This document shows positions 1 to 7,668 of a stretch of 25,129 nucleotides of DNA, piece by piece. Within the stretch, counting starts at the first letter, position 1. Each line of letters opens with the position of its first letter. Both the position numbers and the translations under genes were made by a program. The notes under the pieces were generated by a model, which searched no databases, was not told the origin of the DNA, and worked only from the letters and a program-made list of their open reading frames with translations. Origin of the DNA: a virus; IMG/VR virus record IMGVR_UViG_3300005525_000097, positions 1-25,129 of that record. One strand, given 5' to 3'.

Positions 1-303
1 TGGACCGGTGGGGCTTCAGGCTTCTTGGCCGTGACCGGAGGGGCTTGGACCGGTGGGGCTTCAGGGGCTTTCACCGTGGCCGTGACCGGTGGGACTTGGA
101 CCGGTGGGGCTTCAGGCTTCTTGGCCGTGACCGGAGGGGCTTGGACCGGTGGGGCTTCAGGGGCTTTCACCGTGGCCGTGACCGGTGGGACTTGGACCGG
201 TGGGGCCTCAGGCTTCTTGGCCGTGACCGGAGGGGCTTGGACCGGTGGGGCTTGGACCGGAGGGGCTTCAGGGGCTTTCACCGTGGCCGTGACCGGAGGG
301 GCT
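1..303 (-). repeat. In-frame tandem repeat of alternating 45- and 51-bp units (96-bp period)
   Basis: Units begin at 1, 46, 97, 142, 193 and 253, each opening with TGGACCGG on the plus strand; an extra 15-bp partial unit lies at 238-252. Copies are nearly identical at DNA level. Read on the minus strand they encode 15-residue (APPVTAKKPEAPPVQ) and 17-residue (VPPVTATVKAPEAPPVQ) units that alternate as a 32-residue super-repeat. All unit lengths are multiples of three, so copy-number changes keep the frame. The array continues past the left edge. The open plus-strand frames here are by-products of the repeat. Confidence 0.95.
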
Positions 304-932
304 TGGACCGGTGGGGCTTCCGGTTTTGTTTGGGTGGTTATTGCATCCCACTCTTCCAGCGTCATCGGGGCCTTTTGGACCGGTGGGGCTTGAGCCGGTG
401 GGGCTTCAGGGGCCTTCGTTTTGGGATCGGGCTTTGCGGTTCCCGTGTGCTTCTCGATCGCTTCCTTTAGCGTGTTAGCGAAGCCTTCGGGGTCTTCTTG
501 CAGGGCCCCCGATTCCGCTACGGCCTGCGGTGCTGTGGGCTTGTCTGTAAGTCGCTTGACCGCGTTGAGCCCCTCAATCACTGTTCGGGCCACGTCGACC
601 ATTGCCACGGCTTTTCGCACTAGGCCGCCGGTCCCGATGATATCATCAAGGGAAATTGCGGCTTTCTTTACCCGGTCAAAGTCTTTTTGAGATTCGGACT
701 TCTCATTGTCGTTGGGTCTCCGATCGGCCCGCTCTTTAACCGGGGTGGCACTGTCGGTTAGGGGGGCGGGTCGATCGGTTGGCTTCGGTTGGGGCGTGGG
801 AGTGGTGGCCGATACCGCCGGAGGGGGCGGAACGAATGGAGGCGGACTAGGCCCCGTATCCGGCTTCGCTGTTTGCGAGTCGGGCGGGGTTTCGTCCACC
901 AATACAATTTGAAAGCGTGCGCCTTCACTCAT
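1..932 (-). CDS. Pro/Ala-rich repeat tail protein, N-terminal part (tape-measure candidate)
   Basis: The reading frame starts with ATG at 932 and stays open to the left edge, so only the first 310 residues are visible. It begins MSEGARFQIVLVDE, followed by a Pro-rich stretch (residues about 15-65), a charged segment and a probably helical part (about 84-130, KDFDRVKK to AVKRL). From about residue 175 it is Ala/Pro/Val repeats such as APPVTAKKPEAPPVQ, interrupted once by MTLEEWDAITT (190-200). The start lies 6 bp after the stop of the tail-tube-like gene, with only a weak AAGAG upstream. A long gene after the tube gene is often the tape-measure protein or another long tail protein, but nothing visible proves that. 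No separate tail-assembly chaperone pair is seen between the two. The C-terminal domains, which would decide the function, lie outside the window. Confidence 0.8.
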   Translation of the reverse strand, partial: MSEGARFQIVLVDETPPDSQTAKPDTGPSPPPFVPPPPAVSATTPTPQPKPTDRPAPLTDSATPVKERADRRPNDNEKSESQKDFDRVKKAAISLDDIIGTGGLVRKAVAMVDVARTVIEGLNAVKRLTDKPTAPQAVAESGALQEDPEGFANTLKEAIEKHTGTAKPDPKTKAPEAPPAQAPPVQKAPMTLEEWDAITTQTKPEAPPVQAPPVTATVKAPEAPPVQAPPVQAPPVTAKKPEAPPVQVPPVTATVKAPEAPPVQAPPVTAKKPEAPPVQVPPVTATVKAPEAPPVQAPPVTAKKPEAPPV

Positions 933-938
933 TCGCTC

Positions 939-1409
939 TTAGGCTGCCGCGACGAAGCTACCAGTTGGGCTCGGGAAGGCCCGAAGTCGCATCGGTACTT
1001 CGCGAAGATCCGGGGCCATCAACAAGGACACGGGATAGTTTTCCGCAATGATCGTTGAGAACAAAGTAGAACTGAGTGGTAGCGGCCCTGGGTTGGTTTG
1101 CGCTGCGGTCAAGACAAGCGATTTGACGAATGTGTTTTGCACAACCAACTTTCCAACGTGGTCACCAATCGCGTAACCGGTCCCGTAAGGGTTGATCATT
1201 GCTTGGACCGCCCCGGCATCAAATTCGATTAAACGAAACTCCGCGAACACTTCCATACCTCGAATAATCGCGTCTTGGGCTGTATCTCCCCACTTGTCAC
1301 CTGTGATAAGTCGCTTCATGAAGGAATGCGAGATTCGGAACCCATCCACCGTTTGGCCAAGGGGCAAAGCGTTCCATGTGGCTGTATAGCGTCCGCTAGT
1401 AAATGGCAT
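939..1409 (-). CDS. Probable major tail tube protein
   Basis: This 156-residue protein begins MPFTSGRYTATWNALPLGQT, with a Gly/aromatic-rich N-terminus and alternating beta-type sequence throughout (for example VFAEFRLIEFDA and LVVQNTFVKSLVL). That composition, the length and the position after the connector and terminator genes fit a siphovirus tail tube subunit. The ATG overlaps the upstream stop as TAATG, indicating translational coupling. It has no transmembrane segment and no cysteine. The assignment rests mainly on gene order and general sequence character, so another virion protein is possible. Confidence 0.6.
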   Translation of the reverse strand: MPFTSGRYTATWNALPLGQTVDGFRISHSFMKRLITGDKWGDTAQDAIIRGMEVFAEFRLIEFDAGAVQAMINPYGTGYAIGDHVGKLVVQNTFVKSLVLTAAQTNPGPLPLSSTLFSTIIAENYPVSLLMAPDLREVPMRLRAFPSPTGSFVAAA

Positions 1410-1804
1410 TATTTAACTCCTAGTAAGTAACCGGATTGAACTAACTTCTGTTCCGCCGCCACCCGTAAACAGCCCGGGCAATTTGCAATGTCCGGAACCG
1501 TTGTTGCCGACTCAAGATTTGTGAACGTGGCTAAGTAAGCTCGCTCCGAATCACAAGCAATCTTATATCGCAAGCCCCCTTCCCCTTCGATCGGTCCCCT
1601 GTTGTCCCGAGTGATTAGGTGAATCAAAACCAAGGATCCAACCATGGGGCCCTTGAATGCCTTGCACTTTGGGCAACAGAAATAGTCGTCTTCTATCACG
1701 AATTCAAAGCGGTCATGGTCTACCGGCTTGCATTCAGGGTTGTAGCAATAACCTCGGACGGGTTGCTTGGACGTTCGATCGGGCGGGATTACGATGCCAC
1801 TCAC
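1409..1804 (-). CDS. Cys-rich, probably zinc-binding protein in the tail module
   Basis: The 131-residue protein starts with GTG, which overlaps the upstream stop as GTGA. It contains eight cysteines: C20 and C25 (CYNPEC), C43, C44 and C47 (CCPKC), C84, and C109 and C112 (CPGC). The pairs at 20/25, 44/47 and 109/112 look like zinc knuckles. I do not recognise the family. It lies between a tail-terminator-like gene and the tail tube gene and is coupled to both, so it is probably a tail assembly or structural protein. Zinc binding is inferred from cysteine spacing only. Confidence 0.75.
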   Translation of the reverse strand: MSGIVIPPDRTSKQPVRGYCYNPECKPVDHDRFEFVIEDDYFCCPKCKAFKGPMVGSLVLIHLITRDNRGPIEGEGGLRYKIACDSERAYLATFTNLESATTVPDIANCPGCLRVAAEQKLVQSGYLLGVK

Positions 1805-2367
1805 GTTTTCAGTTCCATTCGGCGGGCCCCGCCAAAAGTGATCCCGCGCGTCAGGCCAACATAGGTATCGGCTCCCGCTGCGGATTGTGTGGAAGCCCCG
1901 TACACTTCGCCCACTATGGGACGGGGCTTGGAGTCCACGGAAGTGATTCGAAGAGGGGTCCCGGGCATCAGCCCCAGAGCCGTTGGCTCCGATGCCGCCA
2001 AAATGGCGTTGGCGCGAACAATCACGGACCTTTGCCAGTCGACGGCTTTGACAATCTTGTCCAAGCGAGTATTGACCCCGATCACTTGGTCCAAGTAAAG
2101 GGATCGGCGTTGGTCTCTGGGTGTGTTTCGGGATCTGAGATACACCGACACTCTACACCCCATGACAACGTCATAGATACCACCTGAAGAATCGTGACGG
2201 GGTCCCACTCGAAATCCTTCAGGGGAAACGCTGACGTAAACGTCCCCGGACGTCTGCGGAACGAAGTCCGCGTCATATTCGACATTGCAAGCGGACTCCT
2301 GAAGATCAAGGACCTTTCGAACGGCTTCGGTGACCGCTTGCAGCAAGGCGGGTTCTGCGCTAAGCAC
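1801..2367 (-). CDS. Tail terminator / head-tail joining-like protein
   Basis: The 188-residue protein follows the gpG-like gene and precedes the tail genes, the usual place of a tail terminator or neck protein. The N-terminal helix VLSAEPALLQAVTEAVRKV and later beta-rich segments (GDVYVSVSPEGFRVG, YDVVMGCRVSVYL) fit the small alpha/beta fold of such proteins, but I see no diagnostic motif. I chose GTG at 2367 because AAGGGGG lies six bases upstream and the start overlaps the previous stop by only 8 bp. An in-frame GTG at 2394 would add nine residues. The stop overlaps the next start as GTGA. Confidence 0.65.
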   Translation of the reverse strand: MLSAEPALLQAVTEAVRKVLDLQESACNVEYDADFVPQTSGDVYVSVSPEGFRVGPRHDSSGGIYDVVMGCRVSVYLRSRNTPRDQRRSLYLDQVIGVNTRLDKIVKAVDWQRSVIVRANAILAASEPTALGLMPGTPLRITSVDSKPRPIVGEVYGASTQSAAGADTYVGLTRGITFGGARRMELKT

Positions 2368-3190
2368 GGTGGGCCCCCTTGCTGAAAGCGTCACTCAATC
2401 CCACTTCAAGGGCTTTGGCGAAAGCCTCGCTCCACCGTTCAAGCCATACTTGGGGGGCTCTTGTTGGTAAGAACGGTCTTGCTGGGATCTTTCGCTTCGG
2501 ATCCCCGTATTGGTGGGTTGCCGCGTATTTCACAGTGGTGCCAACAATCACGCCGTTAGCAAGTAGCGAGAAGACTTGATCACCTCCCCCCTCACCTTTT
2601 GGCTTCGCATAGCTAGCTCCATTGCCCCCAAGCTCACCCGGACTGAGTGAATTTAGAAGGACGCCGGTGTCCCGTAGGATCTCCACGTCCCGATTGCCGT
2701 AAACTTGAAGCTTAGTCTTGCCGCCCTCGGCCTTGATCTTGTTCCAAGCAATCCCCGCCGCAATGCTCTTGGCTTGGTTGATCGGGTACTTGGTGGACAG
2801 CCAAGCAAGGGATTGAGAGAAGTATTTCTTCCACTGTTTCAACTGGGCCGCGTCAAGCAATCCGGTTCCAACGGGGGCGTGACGATGACCACGGCCAAGG
2901 CCCACCGCCGTCTTCAGCCGCGTTTTCTCCCCCGGTCCGAATCGCCGCGAATACGCCAACGTCCTCGGGGATAAGGGAGGCCACTTGACCCCGTCTTCAC
3001 CGACGCCGCCACGGGCTTTCTTGACGAAGTCCGCTTTGATGTCCGAAAGAGCCGCAAAGCCAAGGACCGTGAAAGCACTTCGAGCAATTCCGATTTCATC
3101 CGGGCCGCCACCGGTCAAAGCAAGTCGGACCTTGTCGACAATCTCCCGGGCTTGCCGTCTGGATCCACGGAAGTAGACCCTAGTAACCAT
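2360..3190 (-). CDS. Virion morphogenesis protein, Mu gpG-like
   Basis: This 276-residue protein has the signatures of the gpG tail-completion/virion-morphogenesis family: DGVKWPPLSPRTLAY (about residues 66-80), ILRDTGVLLNSLSPG (about 171-185), VGTTVKYAATHQYGD (about 216-230) and the C-terminal IPARPFLP (about 235-242). Family members act in head completion or tail joining. It is longer than usual because of an insert between the first and second motifs containing WLSTKYPINQAKSIAAG. The ATG overlaps the Gp36-like gene by 11 bp. Confidence 0.88.
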   Translation of the reverse strand: MVTRVYFRGSRRQAREIVDKVRLALTGGGPDEIGIARSAFTVLGFAALSDIKADFVKKARGGVGEDGVKWPPLSPRTLAYSRRFGPGEKTRLKTAVGLGRGHRHAPVGTGLLDAAQLKQWKKYFSQSLAWLSTKYPINQAKSIAAGIAWNKIKAEGGKTKLQVYGNRDVEILRDTGVLLNSLSPGELGGNGASYAKPKGEGGGDQVFSLLANGVIVGTTVKYAATHQYGDPKRKIPARPFLPTRAPQVWLERWSEAFAKALEVGLSDAFSKGAHRA

Positions 3191-3671
3191 AGTGGTAGGG
3201 CTCCGTATCTCGGGGCCTACTGATGGGGACTTGAGTGCTGTTCTCTGCCACTCGTTGCTGCCTTCGTATGTATCGGCGGTCGATTTTCATGTTCGACATT
3301 GCCGGAACACTTGGAGACCGAAGGGCCACGCCGGGGAGTAGAATCGATCCGGACTGAACACCCTTGAGCATTTCCATGATCCGGTTGAAATCCGCAAGTA
3401 TTGATTCGGGTATCGGGTTCCCTCGGCGTTCGCAAAGAAAGCAAGCCGAAAGAACTACCGCCCACCTTTGGAGCATTCGGGAAGATTGAAGGGCCGCGTC
3501 CGCGTATCGACGATAAACGTATAGGTTGATTTCGTCGGTGGCTTGTTCGCAACATTCCGTTGCGTTGGCTTCCCAACCACGGTCATCGTGGGACCCAAAA
3601 GCTTCTACCCCATTGACCCCCAAAAAGTTTTGGAGGTCTGACGGGGTAGAGTAAGTCCAAGAATAAGCCAC
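3180..3671 (-). CDS. Gp36-like (DUF1320-type) head-tail connector protein
   Basis: The protein (163 residues) begins SWTYSTPSDLQNFLGVNGVEAF. A helix rich in acid and aromatic residues follows (ATECCEQATDEINLYVYRRYA) and then LQRWAVVLSACFLCERRG. This is the helical layout of Gp36-type connector proteins, which join the head to the tail. The start is GTG, 18 bp after the capsid gene stop, with AAAGG upstream. The C-terminal third (RRYIRRQQRVAE) is basic. Position between the capsid gene and the gpG-like gene supports the call. Confidence 0.8.
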   Translation of the reverse strand: MAYSWTYSTPSDLQNFLGVNGVEAFGSHDDRGWEANATECCEQATDEINLYVYRRYADAALQSSRMLQRWAVVLSACFLCERRGNPIPESILADFNRIMEMLKGVQSGSILLPGVALRSPSVPAMSNMKIDRRYIRRQQRVAENSTQVPISRPRDTEPYHYGY

Positions 3672-3689
3672 CGGGAAACCCTTTCCGGG

Positions 3690-4835
3690 TTAGAACACCA
3701 CAGTCCCAAAAGCCACGTTCGAAGGAACGTGGTTGACCACCAAGGCGTTGTCCAAAGTAAAAAGTTCGGTTGCCGTTGGGTTGGCGATTTCCCGCGCCCA
3801 AGCATTGAAGCCGAACTTCTCCGACTTCGGCCCGCCATCGTATTCGGCAATAGGTTCGCCACCGATGTAACAAGCCAAGTCCCCGCCGGTAACGTCGGAC
3901 CCGATGAACAGGGCAGAGTTGGCCGGTACGTGGGGCTGGAATGTTTCGGACCCTGGGAGGCCAATTTCCAAGCCTTCGTCCGTCACCAGCCATTCACACC
4001 AAGGCATGAAAGACAAGCGGGCGCGATAGGTCTGGATCTGCTTGCCGTCAGGTCCCGTGGCTGTGTCCTTCGAAATGACTTCGAATGGAGGGCCCGCCGT
4101 ACCGTGGGCTTCTTGAACCGCATCGTTCTTGATCACAAGCGACCAAATTTGTGACGTGGTGATCACTTTGGCCAAGCCTGAGCCGTTAAGCCGTTGGAAG
4201 GCCGCGTGGATACTGAACAAGTTCGAAGGGATGTCCGCCGTGGTCGTAGTCGCCCAAGAGGTTCCGATGATGTTACCGGCTCCAAGCATGTTCAACTGGG
4301 ACTTGTTCCCGGCGGGCATGTTGGTGGTCACCTGTCCGGTGGCGTTGGTATTGACATATTGCCAGTACCACGAATCGCCATCGAGCCGATACCAAAGCGA
4401 GTCCCGCAAGGTTCCAACAAGCATGGCCGTCCGCCAGTTGGCCGAAAGCTGGGCCAAGTAGTTGGTTTGCATTTGGATCATCTTGGCCCCCGCCTTATCG
4501 CGGGTGACCGGGTCATCGATACGGCCAATGTTGTTGATCTGTTCAGCAAGCAAGGGGATGCTTGAGTGCATCCGGGGATATTCGAACGGAACCCGCGATG
4601 CGACTTGCATTTGGACACGGCCCGCCGCTGTCCCCGGGGCTCGGCCCGCTGCGGTCTTGATCGTGTTGTTGAAGATGTGGTAAGCCCCGATCCGCCCGTG
4701 GCCCATGTTGACTTCGTTGGCTCCACCCGGGGCCATCTTAAATTCTTTGAGCATCGCGCCCGAAGCTTCTACCCGTTGGCTGATAACCTCGGTGAGAACC
4801 TGGGGCCGAAAAATATCCTGAAATAGCGATGGCAT
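3690..4835 (-). CDS. Major capsid protein, lambda gpE-like family
   Basis: The 381-residue protein begins MPSLFQDIFRPQVLTEVISQ and matches the capsid-E family in length and layout: an N-terminal arm, MHSSIPLLAEQINNI near residue 90, and a Gly/Trp-rich C-terminal half (PWCEWLVTDEGLEIGLPG). It forms the icosahedral shell. It follows the decoration gene directly, as in lambda (D-E). GAGGAAGAG upstream gives a strong ribosome binding site. The leader shares the GGGTGGCAC element with the decoration gene, consistent with high expression of both. Confidence 0.92.
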   Translation of the reverse strand: MPSLFQDIFRPQVLTEVISQRVEASGAMLKEFKMAPGGANEVNMGHGRIGAYHIFNNTIKTAAGRAPGTAAGRVQMQVASRVPFEYPRMHSSIPLLAEQINNIGRIDDPVTRDKAGAKMIQMQTNYLAQLSANWRTAMLVGTLRDSLWYRLDGDSWYWQYVNTNATGQVTTNMPAGNKSQLNMLGAGNIIGTSWATTTTADIPSNLFSIHAAFQRLNGSGLAKVITTSQIWSLVIKNDAVQEAHGTAGPPFEVISKDTATGPDGKQIQTYRARLSFMPWCEWLVTDEGLEIGLPGSETFQPHVPANSALFIGSDVTGGDLACYIGGEPIAEYDGGPKSEKFGFNAWAREIANPTATELFTLDNALVVNHVPSNVAFGTVVF

Positions 4836-4843
4836 GTATGTCT

Positions 4844-4862
4844 CTTCCTCGGTGCCACCCTA
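4844..4862 (-). promoter_or_regulatory. GGGTGGCAC leader element before the capsid gene
   Basis: On the minus strand the sequence reads TAGGGTGGCACCGAGGAAG, ending in a strong Shine-Dalgarno site a few bases before the capsid ATG at 4835. The same core followed by a purine-rich stretch occurs before the decoration gene and before the membrane coiled-coil gene at 17955. A sigma54 promoter was considered and excluded because TTGC is missing at the right spacing. The role is unknown. Confidence 0.5.
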
Positions 4863-4886
4863 GGAATGAAACGGAATCTTCGGCGG

Positions 4887-5321
4887 TTACTCGTCGTCGA
4901 AGATGAAGAACTTGGCTCGAAGCGCGGTTCGCGTTGCGGCTTCTGCCGCGTTGCCCACCAATGCCGCTCCGTTGATCAAGAGTTGCGAAGCCTTGACGTC
5001 GCCGCTCAAAAGAACACGGACGTTTGGTTGGGCTTGGTTGGATCCGTTTTCGTCAACCACACGAAGATCATCCAAGAGAATGCCGTATGGGTTTTGGGAT
5101 CCGTCGGTGGGGCCAGTCTTGTATTCGACCAAGAGGCCAGTGGCCGTGATTCGGCCCAAGATTGTCCCGGCTCGAAGTGTGGTTTGCGGAGTGTTACCAA
5201 GGTCTCTTGCCGCGCCGCTGACGGTTCGAGGGAGAATAGTTGCCCGGACCCGTCCATCGCTCACGAAAAGGATGGGGCGGGTTGCGAGTGCATCTGTTTG
5301 CGTTTGAACTCCAATTGGCAT
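4887..5321 (-). CDS. Head decoration/stabilisation protein, lambda gpD-like
   Basis: The protein is 144 residues long, slightly longer than lambda gpD. It shows typical gpD features: an early section on resetting the initial values (RTVSGAARDLGNTPQTTLRAGTILGRI cut short here: TLRAGTILGRI), then PYGILLDDLRVVDENGS and VRVLLSGDVKASQLLING. Such proteins bind as trimers on the outside of the capsid. It lies between protease/scaffold and capsid, the usual order. The start codon ATG has GAGGAA upstream in the shared GGGTGGCAC leader. Confidence 0.88.
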   Translation of the reverse strand: MPIGVQTQTDALATRPILFVSDGRVRATILPRTVSGAARDLGNTPQTTLRAGTILGRITATGLLVEYKTGPTDGSQNPYGILLDDLRVVDENGSNQAQPNVRVLLSGDVKASQLLINGAALVGNAAEAATRTALRAKFFIFDDE

Positions 5322-5331
5322 TGTCGGGTTT

Positions 5332-5349
5332 CCTCAGTGCCACCCAAGG
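5332..5349 (-). promoter_or_regulatory. GGGTGGCAC leader element before the decoration gene
   Basis: On the minus strand it reads CCTTGGGTGGCACTGAGG and includes the Shine-Dalgarno site for the decoration gene starting at 5321. It matches the capsid leader at 13 consecutive positions except one (GGGTGGCACyGAGG). The 55-bp gap to the protease gene holds this element and nothing else evident except a 12-bp palindrome, ACGGCTAGCCGT, at 5373-5384 that contains the protease stop codon. Confidence 0.5.
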
Positions 5350-5376
5350 ATTGACAAAAGTGGGTAAGACCTACGG

Positions 5377-6522
5377 CTAGCCGTTGATCATTTGCTTAAT
5401 CTGTTCGATCCGCTCCCGGGGAACGTCTCCCTTGGGGGTTGGGGGCTCGGCCACGCTCATCCGGGAAAGCTTGCTGGAAGCCTTGGCTTGATAGGTCGAG
5501 GTCTTGAAGGTCCCCTCGGGGATGGGATTCCTGGCTTCGATCCATCGATCCAATTCGGTGGGTGCCGCTTCGCCCTTGTTGTTGAGGGACAAACGGGCCA
5601 CGCCGACCGAAGCAAGCTTGGCCTTGTACTCATCGTCACTCATTCGGCCCGAGTCACGAAGCGCGTTCAGCTTGGTCGTCAAGCCTTCGCGGAAGTAGCG
5701 TTCAGCGTAAGTCTGGGCCGCGCGGACCTTGGCCAAGCTCATCGTTTGAATATCTGGGGAAACCACCGTATCGGGGGTGGGATCTTGCCCACCACCACCC
5801 ATGGCCGCTTGGATGGCCTGGACGATGTTCGAAGCGTCCGTCCCCTCGGGGAGAACAATTCCCCCTTGGGCCAAAGCCGCGATGATTTGCGAGACAATGT
5901 CCCCGCCAGCGTCGAGGGTTGGGGCCATGTCATCCGGGCCCGCTGCTGGTTGATCGCCTACCATGTCCATTCGTTTCACCTTGTCGGGTTGATAGTACTT
6001 TGGGGCTAGCCCCATTCGGATGGCGCAGCCCATAAGGGCCGGTTCGTGTGTTGGGATAAATGGGCCTTGGCTGTGATCTACGGGGTAATCCACAAGATCC
6101 ACCGACGTGATCACGTCCGCATAGCTGTTCCCGTGGCCGTCCCGAAACTCGGGAAAGATCACCGGGGACACAAACACGGAATTGGCTTCCACTTTTTCTT
6201 GGGCGCTCGGGGTCAAGACTTCCACGGTGATTTCCGCCGACTGACCGTCGGGCGAAACTCGGAAGTCAGTCATCCGGCCTTCGGTGTTGTGAGCCCCGCG
6301 CGTATCTCGCTTGGAAAGCGAGTCCATGGTTATGGGGCTCAATAGCTCGAAGTCGTCGACCGCCGCATGGTTCCAGTGCATTGGGATGGCGTATCCCGCT
6401 TCGGTCAATTTGCGGAACTGCCCTTCCCAATGTTTCAGCCGGTCCGAAGTGACCGTAACCGCGCCGTCACCGGACTGGTATTGGTTCACCGCAAGGACCG
6501 CTTTTCGAAATACTTTTCCCAT
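5377..6522 (-). CDS. Prohead protease with scaffold domain, Mu I-like
   Basis: In this 381-residue protein, residues 1-160 resemble the Mu-I-type prohead protease: a VNQYQSGDGAVTVTSDRL start, YAIPMHWNHA near residue 45, NSVFVSPVIFPEF near 115 and ITSVDLVDYPVDHSQG near 140. The middle is low in order and rich in Gly/Pro/Asp (PDDMAPTLDAGGD, MGGGGQDPTPD). The C-terminal part is helical and charged and probably acts as the scaffold, removed on maturation. It is the first minus-strand gene after the plus-strand island, and its promoter should lie in 6523-6718. The ATG has a GGGGG run directly upstream, closer than usual. Confidence 0.85.
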   Translation of the reverse strand: MGKVFRKAVLAVNQYQSGDGAVTVTSDRLKHWEGQFRKLTEAGYAIPMHWNHAAVDDFELLSPITMDSLSKRDTRGAHNTEGRMTDFRVSPDGQSAEITVEVLTPSAQEKVEANSVFVSPVIFPEFRDGHGNSYADVITSVDLVDYPVDHSQGPFIPTHEPALMGCAIRMGLAPKYYQPDKVKRMDMVGDQPAAGPDDMAPTLDAGGDIVSQIIAALAQGGIVLPEGTDASNIVQAIQAAMGGGGQDPTPDTVVSPDIQTMSLAKVRAAQTYAERYFREGLTTKLNALRDSGRMSDDEYKAKLASVGVARLSLNNKGEAAPTELDRWIEARNPIPEGTFKTSTYQAKASSKLSRMSVAEPPTPKGDVPRERIEQIKQMING

Positions 6523-6634
6523 GCCCCCAATCGTGGTGGCTATTTAGTGGGCTTCAAGCTTAGACCGTTCGTGGAATTGCCAACGGTTTCCATAGTTTCC
6601 AAAATTGACCGAATTTTTTATCCTATTTTCGTCT

Positions 6635-6686
6635 GTTCCCTATTGAATCAATTTGGCACGGACGATATATTGTAAGTGTTGGGTTT
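6635..6686 (+). promoter_or_regulatory. Promoter-like element P1 (52-bp repeat, copy 1)
   Basis: The element differs at only one base from the copy at 7669-7720. It holds a sigma70-type promoter: TTGAAT (6643-6648), a 17-bp spacer, then TATATT (6666-6671). The predicted start is near 6678, about 40 bp before the first plus-strand gene. An 11-bp palindrome, ATTGAATCAAT (6642-6652), covers the -35 box and could be an operator. This element lies in the 196-bp gap between divergent genes. The gap should also hold a minus-strand promoter for the protease gene; I see no convincing one. Confidence 0.7.
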
Positions 6687-6718
6687 GATGTTTGGTTCTT
6701 TATTGAAGGGGATTTGAA

Positions 6719-7033
6719 ATGGGCGTTGCAGAAGTTAAGCCTTGGGGAATCATCCTTGATCAACTCGGTGGCCAAAGCCGGTTGATTGCCATGTTGGGCG
6801 CGTCCCACTTCGGCCACGGGGATGGGGGCTTGAGCCTCCAATTCCGATTCAAGGGTTCGTCGAAAGTCAACTTTATGAAAGTGAAGTTGGACCTGGGGTT
6901 GGATTTGTACTCGGTTGAGTTTTGGAAGTTGGGCTCCAAGAGCCAAGTCAAGGTGCAAGCGTTCGATTCGGTTTATGCCGAGGATCTCAAGTACTTGTTT
7001 GAACGTGTTTCTGGGTTGTATCTCTCGTTGTAG
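6719..7033 (+). CDS. Small conserved phage protein (LGG...DLY...GLYLSL type), function unknown
   Basis: The protein has 104 residues, with GAAGGGG seven bases before the ATG. It shows features I associate with a widespread phage and mobile-element family of unknown function: an ILDQLGG...LIAMLGASHF N-terminus, a central LDLGLDLYSVEFWKLG and the C-terminal ending VSGLYLSL. It is the first gene of the plus-strand island, directly behind promoter-like element P1, and no role can be given. Family membership was judged from memory. Confidence 0.82.
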   Translation: MGVAEVKPWGIILDQLGGQSRLIAMLGASHFGHGDGGLSLQFRFKGSSKVNFMKVKLDLGLDLYSVEFWKLGSKSQVKVQAFDSVYAEDLKYLFERVSGLYLSL

Positions 7034-7051
7034 TTGAAAGGGTTTGGAAAA

Positions 7052-7459
7052 ATGGAAAAGAAAAGATTTGAGAATTGTTCGATGTACCGGGCCGGTAACG
7101 GCTGGGGGTCCTACCACTTGATCAAGTGCAAGTGGATCGAAGTGGAAATAGTTGAGTACGCTCAGTACCCTTCGGCCCTGAAGGTTAGTTTTCTGGAGAA
7201 GGGGAAGCGAAAGCCGGTGGGGTTCATGATGTCCTACAAGCCAAGCTTGGTGATTGCCAAAGGGTGGGAATGCCCCGAGCCCCCGAGCATGTGGGCCCCG
7301 AGTGACGACCCTTATGTTAAAGCCTCCAAGTATTCATCTTGTGACCCTGGATGGGAAAGGGACTTCAACAAAGAAGTAATCCCGAAGATTGAAGTATTGG
7401 CCAACTACCATGGCCACAACCCGCATCACGTCCAAAAGGGGGAATGGGTTTCAATATGA
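7052..7459 (+). CDS. Hypothetical protein
   Basis: I do not recognise this 135-residue protein. It begins MEKKRFENCSMYRAGNGWGS and is rich in Trp and Tyr (KCKWIEVEIVEYAQYPSALKV), with a PEPPSMWAPSDDPYVKASKY middle and a His-rich NYHGHNPHHVQKG C-terminus. It has no membrane segment. ATG at 7052 is preferred over the TTG at 7034 because GAAAGGG lies about ten bases upstream. It is 18 bp from the previous gene and overlaps the next as ATGA, so the three probably form one operon from P1. Confidence 0.78.
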   Translation: MEKKRFENCSMYRAGNGWGSYHLIKCKWIEVEIVEYAQYPSALKVSFLEKGKRKPVGFMMSYKPSLVIAKGWECPEPPSMWAPSDDPYVKASKYSSCDPGWERDFNKEVIPKIEVLANYHGHNPHHVQKGEWVSI

Positions 7460-7635
7460 TCGGTTCAGAGCGACAACCAAAGGTTGGTGAAATTCTTCAC
7501 CGATCTGGGGTTCGGTGGTTGGTTCAAGAAGTCATCGATGAAGGGAAGTACTGGAGGGTGGTGGCTATCTGGGATCGGCTTGGCCGCCCACCCTTGTGGC
7601 CTAAAGAGCCCCGGGCGTTCGTGGTTGGAAAATGA
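7456..7635 (+). CDS. Small hypothetical protein
   Basis: A 59-residue protein, MIGSERQPKVGEILHRSGVR at its N-terminus, with the beta-rich WLVQEVIDEGKYWRVVAIWDRL behind it; it resembles a small SH3-like barrel, but no family was recognised. The start at 7456 overlaps the upstream stop as ATGA. An in-frame ATG at 7444 has its purine run only one base away, which is too close. It is the last gene before the second promoter-like element. Confidence 0.65.
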   Translation: MIGSERQPKVGEILHRSGVRWLVQEVIDEGKYWRVVAIWDRLGRPPLWPKEPRAFVVGK

Positions 7636-7668
7636 AAAATGATCGGAAAATATCTCGCAATTTTGCCC

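Noticed and set aside
25-470. Open plus-strand frames over the repeat array
   Set aside because: They exist only because the repeat units are multiples of three and lack stops in several frames. The minus-strand frame has a normal start, continues through non-repeat sequence and fits the operon direction.
3583-3993. Minus-strand frames overlapping the 3' part of the capsid gene
   Set aside because: They overlap the well-supported major capsid gene and have low-complexity, Arg/Trp/Gly-rich translations typical of shadow frames.
5373-5384. Perfect palindrome ACGGCTAGCCGT as terminator of the protease gene
   Set aside because: As RNA it gives only a 4-bp stem with a 4-base loop and no T run, and it contains the stop codon. 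It is too weak to call a terminator.
6635-6686. Sigma54 promoter at TTGGCACGG in P1 and P2
   Set aside because: The -24-like TGGCAC is present, but the -12 GC at the required spacing is missing (AT is found instead). The sigma70-type boxes with 17-bp spacing explain the element better.
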